Assembly (NCBI RefSeq): GCF_964340395.1
Contig: NC_135561.1
Coordinates: 21,248,486 to 21,283,485 of the forward strand
Source: Glandiceps talaboti
Lineage: Eukaryota > Hemichordata > Enteropneusta > Spengelidae
DNA length: 35,000 nt
Direction: 5' to 3'
Shown here: positions 13,001 through 24,500 of the stretch, piece after piece
Layout: every line of letters starts with the position of its first letter
Numbering within the stretch: the stretch's first letter is position 1
The notes under the pieces: generated by a model
What the model was told of the DNA's origin: nothing
The model's input: the letters and a program-made list of their open reading frames with translations, nothing else
Databases searched by the model: none
Made by a program: the position numbers and the translations under genes

Positions 13001-16000
13001 ATGGGCAATGATTTATCACTTAATCCATAGATCTTCACTTCAGGGTCTTTGCTTAATCCTACCAATACATCATCCTTAATCCATTTCAAATATACCGATT
13101 CATATACTGTTAAGTATCTGGATATACTGTAAGTAGTAATTGAACCGTATAGTATATGATGTTTCCAAAACAATGCAGTCCATTGTATATGAACACATTA
13201 TCAACACCATTCAGTACAACTGACAGGTGCGTCCATATGCTGAAACATCTGTGGTTGTGCCAATACTAGAACTCCACCTCTTACTCAAATGTAAAACTTA
13301 CAATTTGGAAGCCAACTTCATAATGACTTCCCTCGACGAATACTAATGGAATAGGTGGCATATCTTGAGACCGGATTGGTTGCAATTAACGACACTTGTT
13401 ATTGGAGCATGAAATAATCATCTATAACAGGTGACACTATGTGACCTCAGGGGATTTGATATAGTGTGTGTATGTCAATACTGAAGTCAATCATTAATTC
13501 GACATTTTGACATCGAATGACTAGCATCATGTTACATGTATTTTATCTCAAACTATTGTACTTTACTCAGATAACAGGAAAGAATGGTTACCATGGAGAA
13601 TAAACCCATGTTTTTGTTACACACTAGTCTATTAGTTTACCTTAACCAGTAAGATTGCTACAGTAAATAAAACCATTCTTATATTTGGGCCAACTTTTTA
13701 AAAAGCTCTGTCAGATAACTGTTGTTCTTACCTCAACTTGAATGCTAATTGAAGCTGAGTATTTATATGAATGTCCGAATTAGAATTTCAATCTAGGTAT
13801 CACAATCAGGGTTAAATAGGAGCGTTCATTTTCCGCAACTCTGACAGCCATTACATTATGGCCACATTGATCATAATGAGTCTGAAATAGTAATACATAC
13901 TCCAAGACTGTGGGATTCAAACATAGGCCTTTAAGACCTTCATATTTATTTATCTTATCACCTGTCATAGTGAAGAATGACACGAATGTCATTATATATA
14001 CTGAGGGCATAAGTCATACACTCAAACAGCATTCGCTTAATTAATGATATACAACCTAACTTTTATAATTTTATAAGCAACTTTCACTATGCAATTGTTA
14101 AATTAACAAGTTGAAAGTGAGGTATGTGCCAAAAGTGTTAAGTATTTTGGTTTGGTAAGGACTTAGTGTTTTTATTTCACTACTTCCTTCTTATACTTAT
14201 GGTCCTGTTAGTCTCCAGTTTTTAGTTACAATTTATAGGAATGGGTGGTGTTTGACGTTTCATTGATTTATGTGTTAGCACCTTAAAATCAGCATGCCCA
14301 ACGCAGTCAAAGTTTTAATGTGTTAATGTACTACTTATGAATAAAATCGACCCCTAATCATCAATTATTAGTATTTTAATAATTTACTGGGATTATATTG
14401 TTGATTGCTGGGTACTCCCATTACAGCTAGTACAGTGTTAGTATTAAATCATATGAATTGTGTACTTCATGAATACATGCCTGATAATACATAAAAACAC
14501 ACAAAACTGAAATTAAGTCAAAGTGCATGTTTATTTATATATCCATTTTAATTCAAATCATAACGTTTGACATGCATAGCTTGAAATCAGTTTGTAAAGC
14601 AATTTTGTAAGTGGAAAATACGTAAAATCAGATGCTGAGGTATTTTATAGTATTACCCCAACAAAGTTATGATACAAAGCATGGAAAGTCATCCACGTTT
14701 TACAAGTAACCTCCCCCTCTGCTACCACGATTCCCTCAAAACTAGTACTATTGTAATATTTGTAGTTAATTTGTCATCTTGATCATGTAAGAAATTGAAG
14801 ACCATATAAATATTGTTATTTTGACTTCCCATAATTCTATATTCTATATTTAAAATGTAAAGCAAATTCCTTATATATACGTGTTGATAATATATAGTCT
14901 AAACTTCATATCAATGTAAACAACTTCCTGAATCTAGATTTCTGGATTAAACCATGGATAATCTCAGAATTTTAATGGTAGCACAATGCAAGGTTTATAA
15001 TCCTGGTTCTTTGGATTGCCCTTGAACACTGACAAAGTCTCTCTCTTCAGATCAAATGCAGCTGGAAAGAAAATAGGTAAAAGATATTACAAGATTTGAA
15101 ATACCTTCAATTACGACCATTCATAATTGTGACATCTAATATAATAGCTGACATTGTAGAATAAAAAAAGAGTTGAAAAGTAATTGTGTGATATAAACAA
15201 AATAGATAAGATTGTACGTACCCTAACTACAATGGGAAAGTAGATATACTTTTACACCTAATTGTTATTGTCTTGTTGTGTTGCCATAGAAAGTTTAATT
15301 GTCCGGCAAATTATAGTGAATTGTAAACATTTCATGACTAGTCATTTATAATAAATTTCACTTGTCAGTTATACATTCAAATTTTTCTAGGACCATTATG
15401 GATTTTCCTGGAGCTGTCAAAATATGTAAACTGTTACATTGAACATAGCCCATTATGTTTACATTAAACGATTCATTGATGTATACACTCCTAATGTAAT
15501 TCATTAACTTGCCATGAAAGATATCCAAACTACATGAGTCTACGGATTCATTTTTAAACTGATCTTTTATTAAATGTCTTAGGCTGATCATGACAAGAAA
15601 ATTAGGCTTTACCAGTAATAACAAAGCCCTTTAGGTCAGTCATATTTTTCACTGGTTGAACAAAGACTAATATCTAAGTGTATTTTCTGAATTAAGATCA
15701 TAGCAAACAACATGATCAATTAATACTCCCATTGTGTTTGCACAGTAACTGATAATGAAATAACAAACATATTTTAAAAAATCAATTTTTCCACTAATTT
15801 CAAAACACAAGAAATTAATCTACTCACCAATGGCTGCTGTGACAACACAGTCTGGTTTTCTTCCGTTGCGATAGATTGGGAAATCTTTGTTTGCTGTGTC
15901 ACTCATAATCTTCAACATCTCTGTAGAGTTTTTTGGTGTTGGTAACTCATTAACACGAGCTGCTCTGTGTACAGAACTTTCTGTGCTTGCTTCATTGTGT

Positions 16001-18256
16001 TTTATATCAAGTTTTGTCAATCTGTGAAAAAAATATAAAAAATTCAACATTTTCAATGTCAGTACAGGCTTTAACAACTTGTTATGTTGTCATAATAGCC
16101 TAGCACACATAGCCTAACTTTTCTATATTTCAAACCTAAGAAATTATACCATTTAAAATGTTATACATAGCCTTTTAGCATTTATAAAATTTCAAAGATT
16201 TTAATATAAATTTTGAATTTGTTTTGTAAATTCTTTTGAATTATTTTGTCACTTTGATTTTGTATACATGTAAAAAGAAGCATTTGAAGTACACTAATAT
16301 TGAGACGAGACTTCAGAGAATTGTATGTTACATGTACTTTGAATCTGTACTGAATTAAAAGTTCTGGGGGGGGGGGGGGAGGGGAGGGGCGTCCAAAATG
16401 GTCACTATATACCTTGAACTCCCAAGAATGAATAATGAGAATAGCACTGTGCTACAATATGTACAATAAGATAAACTCATACAAAAATATGACGTTATCC
16501 TTTATTGTTGGATGAACTGGAATGTCAACACTACCAAAGACACAACAAACTCAGAGTAGATATAGGGCATCATAACCACATTGCTTTACACATTATAACA
16601 TCAATATTTAATGTTTTTAAAATCAAAATAGTGAGGCGGTGAAACATACCAACACTATGGTACATTGATCATTTGTGTTTAAGAAAATTTGGTGGGTTTC
16701 AACAACTTCCAGCATCCTCCCCACCCCTTCCCCTCCATCAAACATTTGCTGTGAGTTTTAGAACCTTTGGGTGAGCAAATTAACACTGTTCTGATATCAT
16801 AGCTCAAAATAAGCTACAACAAATTGTTTATAATGATTAATGCCAACCTACATATTTGTGTGAGTTTGTTAGATAACTACAAAGACACTGTAAACACTAA
16901 AACAAATTGCTGTACAAACTCGAATGAAAGCTTTAGGGCTGATAAACGGTGTATCCAACAAGATTTGCAAAATATTTTTGTAAAGTGCATACATAAGACT
17001 GTGTAACCACACTGAATAAATTATATAAATAATAGAATTAGTGGTATAAATACCAGTAAAATATCAAACACAGAAAATTTCTGTTTTTGCCAAGGCCTTG
17101 GAAGAAAATAAGGTCCATGGATCAACATAATATGGGCAATTATTTTGAGCTAATACACAGTTGTGCTTTGTCATGTAATGCCCCGCCTAGAAGCCATGCT
17201 TTCCTGTTCTGCAATGAGCTAACATCATTACTACCGGTAGCTTCCCCTTTTAAGGACTTTCTGCCTAACATAGTAATAAATACAGTAATGTGATATGCTT
17301 GTGAACATCTTTTGCTTTTCAACTTTGAACTAATTAGCTATTAATGTTTTAGTGTGTTTACATCATTTATGCAGTAAGAGTTGTAAATGTTCAATAATTT
17401 AGTACTGTGTCGTTTTATAGCCACATTAATGAGTGTATGTAAAACCTGTTGATTGTCACCTACACTATACTAATGGATCCAATGTCATCAAGGTGTGTCC
17501 CATCCACATGACAATAAAAGAGGATGAGTCTGAGCATTCCCACCCCAGCCTTGTACTCTTGCTTACTACAATGCATTTCATTAATTACACACCATGTGAT
17601 CAACTCACTGTAATAACTGAACAATTATATACATGCACATACACTCATTAACAACTCTATTACCTAATGGAATAGTACCTTCAAGGTAATTGGTTTGCAA
17701 CACACAGCCACAGCCAACATGATAGAGCAGCAGAACACAGCACTAGACATGTACAGCTCTGTTGGTACCATAAGTTTCATTTCTAATATTGCATTTAGTT
17801 GCTAATGATACATAACAGAGTTTGATCATTCGGTAATCACATACTTCAGTGAGAACATAAACATAAAAAAGTTAAAATATGGAGAGAAAAAATTAAAAGT
17901 TAAGTTAAAATAGTTCCATGCAATTAAATGCTGCCATTGTTAGGAGTGTAAATATTATCAAATTAATAAAAGATAGCCTATTGTAGTACTCACACATTGA
18001 AGTAACTGTTAAAGCCCTCATACTTCTGGACATCTACTAGAGAACCATTCTCACTATTAGCAAATTCAACACTGTACAGTTCAGGATCCTTTCCTTGTGA
18101 TCCCAGAAAACCAAGATTTAAATGGAATGCTGATGCCACTCCTGGAGCTTTCTTGATGATGTTAACAACTTCTTCTAGACTTGAGGCACTTAGAAGAGCC
18201 CTTGAGACAAATCTACGGACTAAAATGGTATTGAAATCCAAACATACATTAATAAA

Positions 18257-18313
<57 letters not shown>

Positions 18314-18335
18314 CAGCAGCAGCAGTAGCAGTAGC

Positions 18336-18373
<38 letters not shown>

Positions 18374-18383
18374 CAGCAGCAGC

Positions 18384-18423
<40 letters not shown>

Positions 18424-18483
18424 TAGTAGTAGTAGTAGTAGAAATAGTACTAGTAGTAGTAGTAGTAGTACGGTAGTAGTAGT

Positions 18484-18515
<32 letters not shown>

Positions 18516-21500
18516 TGGTGGTAGTGGTGGTGGTGGTGGTGGTGGTGGTGGTGGTGGTGGTGGTAGTTTATTATAGTGACATTTTGCAATAGAAATACCC
18601 AAAAAGAAGCATTTTTCATCCAACCCTTTCAGGCTGATAAGTCACTCTGATTCAAAATGTTACAGTACATCAAATGAGCAGTACAGTAATCTACTAAACA
18701 TATTATTAGTAAGTAATTAATTGATTAGTAATAAATTAATCCTCACTAGATTTTGTATATACTACTACTACTACTGCTACTGCTGCTGCTGCTGCTGCCG
18801 CTGCCGCTGTTTTTCCCATAGCTCTGCCATTCAACTGTTTTTCCCATAGCTCTGCCATTCAACTGTTTTTCCCATAGCTCTGCCATTCAACTGTTTTTCA
18901 CATAGCTCTGCCATTCAACTGTTTTTCCCATAGCTCTGCCATTCAACTGTTTTTCCCATAGCTCTGCCATTCAACTGTTTTTCCCATAGCTCTGCCATTC
19001 AACTGTTTTTCCCATAGCTCTGCCATTCAACTGTTTTCCACATAGCTCTGCCATTCAACTGTTTTTCCCATAGCTCTGTCATTCAACTGTTTTTCCCATA
19101 GCTTCTGCCATTCAACTGTTTTTCCCATAGCTCTGCCATTCAACTGTTTTTCCCATAGCTCTGCCATTCAACTGTTTTTCCCATAGCTCTGCCATTCGAC
19201 TGTTTTTCCCATAGCTCTGCCATTCGACTGTTTTTCCCATAGCTCTGCCATTCAACTGTTTTTTACATAGCTCTGCCATTCAACTGTTTTTAACATAGCT
19301 CTGCCATTCAACTGATTTTAACATACAAATGTGAATTCTAATCCAACATGGCAAGTAAAGGATACCATGGTGATGAGGAAATTAACATAATTATTACATT
19401 TTTGTGAAATCATTGATGTGTTGAACTGTTCATACATAATAATAAATGCACTAAGCCAGAGATTGAATTGGAAGGCAAATGGTATTAAATGTGAATGCGT
19501 AATATCCTCTGTTTAAACACAATCAGTGGGAGTGAATCAAATTTCAAAAATGTTTGCAATGTTAGGTCTATTTTCAGGATTTTACACGTACAGACTTGCA
19601 CTAATTTACACAATTACATGCATAATTTATAGGGTTTATAAACTCAGTGTAGGATAAAATGAATTATTATTTGAAGGTAGTCAACAAGTAATAATTGTGT
19701 ACTCACCCAACCAAGAAACCCTGCCTCAAGTATCCATACAGAATGATATGTATTCTGTAAGGTACGCCATGATGGGGCGGAATGTCATGACATATCTTAC
19801 AGTCTAAATGATATGAACCCACACTGAAATTAATATTGGGAGGGTTTTAGCAGAGAGAAATACAAGTCCCAAACTTTCAGCTTTTAAATTGTACTTTTTT
19901 GGACCATCCATGAACATTTTATTTTGTACATTTGTACTGTTTTCCAGTCTGCATTTACATAATTATATCAGTTTAAACTAAGACTAATTCATTTCTGTGT
20001 GTGCAAGAAGCAATTAAAAGAGCACCCCCAACAACAAATCTTTCTGGCTTTCGAATGATAAGTTCTGTATTAATATTTCCGGATAAATATTAAAACTTAC
20101 CAATGGCATTAGTTTTTAGATCTACTTGAAAAATCACATTCCCTGTTATCACCAACCCATGGTAATTAAAGGCAAATGTGTCACAGGGTAAAACACCAGG
20201 ATCACAATATGATATAAACTTCTCTTTTGTACCATCTTTATTTGTAATTTCAGCATTTACTAGAAACCCTTCTGTAAATGGCTCATCTGTATCTTCACTA
20301 TGAGTGATCAAAACCTGGTACAGAAAATTATCAAATATGTCTTTAAAAGGTAATATTGGCTCCAGAACCCAAAGACACAAAAAATGTCCATATTTCCTGG
20401 CGTCAATGGAATATTGGCTCCTGGAAATAAACATTTTTTTGAATTTTAAGTTCTGGAGAATCAGTTTCATGCCTTAACATCAATATCATGATTGTGGAAC
20501 AAAAACCTCAGTTGAATTATTTCCCCATTTATTGTTCAGTGTAGGTTGCCATGGACACGTTGTATCATGCTGAGTCAGCAAACATATTAAATAGTAAAAC
20601 ATAAATATTCATGACTCCTAAGTGCTTATTACTTTCAAATAAATGTAAATCATCCTAAATTGTAAAATTGTTAGAGTAAAATGATGTACCTCAGTGTCAG
20701 TTTTAAGCAATAAATCTGTACATCCTTGAGATCCGTGATCTACACCAACACCATACTCTGCTTGACTTTCTAGTTCAACAGACATCATGTTGATAAATAA
20801 CTGGGGAAAAAACATAAGGCAAATTAATCATCTTCTTGCATGGCTGACTGTATTTAACAGAAATATTCTCTTTATTCTTTCATACTTAGACAATAACTTA
20901 ACTATTTTATGAAAAAATGAAATATGCTTTAAAATAGCCAATCTTAGTTCACCAAAATTAATATTTATGAGAGATCTGGAAGAATAATAGGCACTTTGAG
21001 TGGTTTATTAATATTTGGAGCTCCCTACAGTGAATGACATACTAGTAATACTAGACATGTTATCATGACATAGAAAGCATTATTACATATGTACCAGAGA
21101 TTACCAGTGCACATGCATATTAGCGGTTAATTTGCACTACAGTGCAATACCAAAAACATTATTGCATACTTGCATGCAAATGATATGTAAATGTGGATGC
21201 AATCGTTCATTCTCACAGTGTTATTTTTATGGAAATTTGTTATTTTGGATAAACATAATGTAATCTGTTCAAGACAACCTATTTTAGAGCTTAGCCTGAC
21301 AACAATTTTCCTCATCTTTATTGTTGTCTTTACATGGAAGCTTTAATTAGAGATCTTTAAATACAAATCATAAATTTGAGAATTTTAAGTATTAAATAAG
21401 AATAGAATAGAATAGAATGGAGGAATGACATAGAACTGAGAACATGTGCAGTAGAATGGGATAGTGTAGAGTAGATTAGATTAGATTACAATAGAATAGA

Positions 21501-24500
21501 ATAGAATAGAATTGGATGGGATAGTAAGAACAGAATAGAATAGAACAGAACAGAACAGAACAGACTAGAATAGAATACTATAGAACAAAATAGAATTGGA
21601 TGGGATATAATAGAAACTCTTACTTGTTCAAAGGACAGACTTGAACCATCAGCCATACCTTGTAATTCTTCAATATACTGTGGATAGATAGACTTAACAA
21701 TAGCAAGGTAACAATCATAAAGTGTTTGTCCACCAAACTCTTGTAGTAGCTGTTTATTTCTGTATTCTGCAGTCAGTGTGGCTTTCATTATTCTGTCTTT
21801 GAAAGTTGATCCCTAAAATTAAGAGAAAGCTGTGAAAGATTATCTAACATATTAAATGATGTAACATAACTGTGATGTTAAAAAAATCCCCTAATTTCAA
21901 CCAGACTCAGGACAATTCAATGTAAATGGTAAATTATCCATTTGTTTAACCTATCGTCTCAGTGCACTCCTTGAGCTAGTACACACCTACCAGAGGTGTT
22001 CTCAACTGGTTTCCAAACTTCACCATAAACATTATAAAACTGCAGTTTATATTCACAGACTGGTCTTCCATGGTCTTCCATGTACAAGTTCACTTTTTTT
22101 ACGTACACATGAAAAATAATATAAATTTTTTAAATTTGATTTTTAGTATTATGTAATTTTAACAACTGTAAGTTTTTTCTGTACTGCATAGCACCCTTCC
22201 TCCACCCGTATTCTTCATCCACCACCCCCATCACCACCCACTTATATGTCTTGTACCCCATCACCACCATCTTACATGTGTTGTACCCCTTTACAACCCT
22301 GTTACATGTGTTGTACCCCATCACGACCCTGTTACATGTGTTGTACCCCCATCACCGTGCACCCTCTTACATGTGTTGTACCCCCATCACCACCCTCTTC
22401 ATGTGTTGTACCCCATCACCACCATCTTACATGTGTTGTACCCTAGCTCCATCACGACCCTGTTACATGTGTTGTACCCCCATCACGACCCTGTTACATG
22501 TGTTGTACCCCCATCACCACCCTCTTACATGTGTTGTACCCCCATCATGACCCTGTTACATGTGTTGTACCCCCATCATGACCCTGTTACATGTGTTGTA
22601 CCCCCATCACGACCCTCCTACATGTGTTGTACCCCCATCACGACCCTGTTACATGTGTTGTACCCCCATCACCACCCTCTTACATGTGTTGTACCCCCAT
22701 CATGACCCTGTTACATGTGTTGTACCCCCATCATGACCCTGTTACATGTGTTGTACCCCATCACGACCCTCCTACATGTGTTGTACCCCCATCACGACCC
22801 TCCTACATGTGTTGTACCCCCATCACCACCCTCTTCCATGTGTTGTACCCCATGCCCATCACCACCATCTTGCATGTGTTGTACCCTAGCTCCATCATGA
22901 CCCTGTTACAAATGTACATGTGTTGTACCCCCCCCCCCCCATCAACACCCTCTTCCATGTGTTGTTATTACTTGACTTGGAAGGTGACTGTTTTATGAAA
23001 ACTTGTGTGAAGAGACTACATTTTAATAAAATATGTAAAATAGCATTTTAATACTTACAATTTGGAACCCAACTTGATAGTGGTTTCCCTTGACAACCGC
23101 CATAGGTACAGCCATAGTCACTGTGCTGCAATTATATTTGACTAATTACAAAAGTGGTTTACAGCACCTGCATACTCACAAAATAATCACATCATGGTAA
23201 AATCCCAAGTAAATGTCAGTTCATGAAATGATTAAAATGTAATACTCAGTAAATCTTGCTGGCTGGACATTTAATCATGGCTCGCATAAATCAATGATGA
23301 AAGCCTAATTTTAGTTAATACAACTTCTTGAACATATTATCTGGACAACTTTTAAGTTTTGTTATGCTCATGCAGTGACCCAATTATATTGGACATGCTT
23401 AACTTGGTCCAATTGTATGTGTCATGAACAATGGAGTCACTCACAGAAAATACATGTATCATATACACTGCTACTGAAAGTACCGTCATGTGGATACATG
23501 TTATTGTATCATAAAAGCTAGCAAGTACCTTTGGAACGGCAACTCCCATACCATAGCTACCATAGTCCATACATAAGGGTAGCTAGGGTCCGATGGAAAG
23601 GGTAACGTGTTTTTTGTGCATACTCACAAGGTATGAGAATGGGAATATTTTTTTTCAGTATGCACTACAGGTATTGCAAAGGGTAATTTCTCAACAACTC
23701 GCAAATTAAGTTAAAACTTTGTCCAGTGGAAAAATAAAAAAAAATATCTTGGGATTTAATAATTTTAACGGCTCACATCATCTTTGGGTCGACCTCCATG
23801 GATTCCATAGCACTATTAGCAGTGCTATAAGTGCAGTGATGAACCAAAAAGTCTCACCTTCAACACTGTATTCTCAGTAGTGAATGTTTATAGCGTTCAT
23901 GAATTTAGTCCATGACGACAAGGCCTATCGGCGAACACTGTATTCCCGACCGGGGATTGTATTCAACTCGTCCCCATGTATATGTTACATCATACACAAC
24001 AGCCGAGGCCAGCTGACACAGTGACGTCACCCGAGTTGTCTGATTTACATACAGTCGACAGATGGCGCTCGAGTGGTGAAAAAGCGGAGGGTGGGGTGTG
24101 GGTACGGTGTGTGCGTTGGTGGTGCAGTGACTCAATTGTGTGAAAAACCATGAGGGGAGGGGGGGGGGTGAATTACCAGAAAATGAACAAGTGTGATCTG
24201 CAGTCTATAAATAGTGCGAATAACCACAGCTAGACAAGTAGGAAACTGGTTTGTATTTTTGTTGTTGAAAATATAAAAAAATCAAGTTGGCAACGATCTA
24301 CATCAATGAGCCGATGACAGTACATGAATCAACACAACATTGTTTTAGTAGATATAGCATAGAATAGCTACTTTGAAGGACAGTTAACAAACAAACTGAA
24401 ATAGAGAAATATTAAAAACCCCACTGCTAAAGAAATGATAGTAGACATTTACTACAAAATACACTATCATACTCGATCAACTCGGCAACTGACGTAGGGT

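Larger units (their letters stand above)
10800..13301 (-). other. Copy A introns 1-3
   Basis: The three introns (13301-12413, 12223-11273, 11161-10800) separated by exons 2 and 3. Apart from a G run at about 11799-11820 I see only unstructured AT-rich DNA. Confidence 0.65.
15062..17993 (-). other. Copy B introns 5 and 6
   Basis: Introns 17993-16022 and 15827-15062, split by exon 6. AT-rich, with only a G-rich run at 16366-16389. No recognisable exon, RNA gene or transposon. Confidence 0.6.
18567..20100 (-). other. Copy B intron 4, remainder
   Basis: Besides the arrays listed separately, 19326-20100 is AT-rich and has no recognisable feature on either strand. Confidence 0.6.

Noticed and set aside
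17990-18619. 209-codon antisense frame with poly-Leu and poly-His, and the opposing poly-Ser frame (18153-18476)
   Set aside because: Only its end (exon 5 of copy B, 17994-18219) is coding. The rest is the trinucleotide array, and a good acceptor separates the two.
18807-19325. CRISPR-like regular repeats
   Set aside because: Units are directly adjacent with no unique spacers, in an animal intron; this is a minisatellite. The same holds for 22236-22963.
22246-22998. Overlapping + strand frames rich in Cys, Pro and Val
   Set aside because: The unit length allows all frames to stay open; no splice sites or start context support a protein.
23529-23570. Possible alternative first exon of copy B (MDYGSYGMGVAVPK then a GT)
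   Set aside because: Joining it in phase to the acceptors before copy B exon 1 gives the wrong frame or a stop. At most it is a 5' UTR exon.
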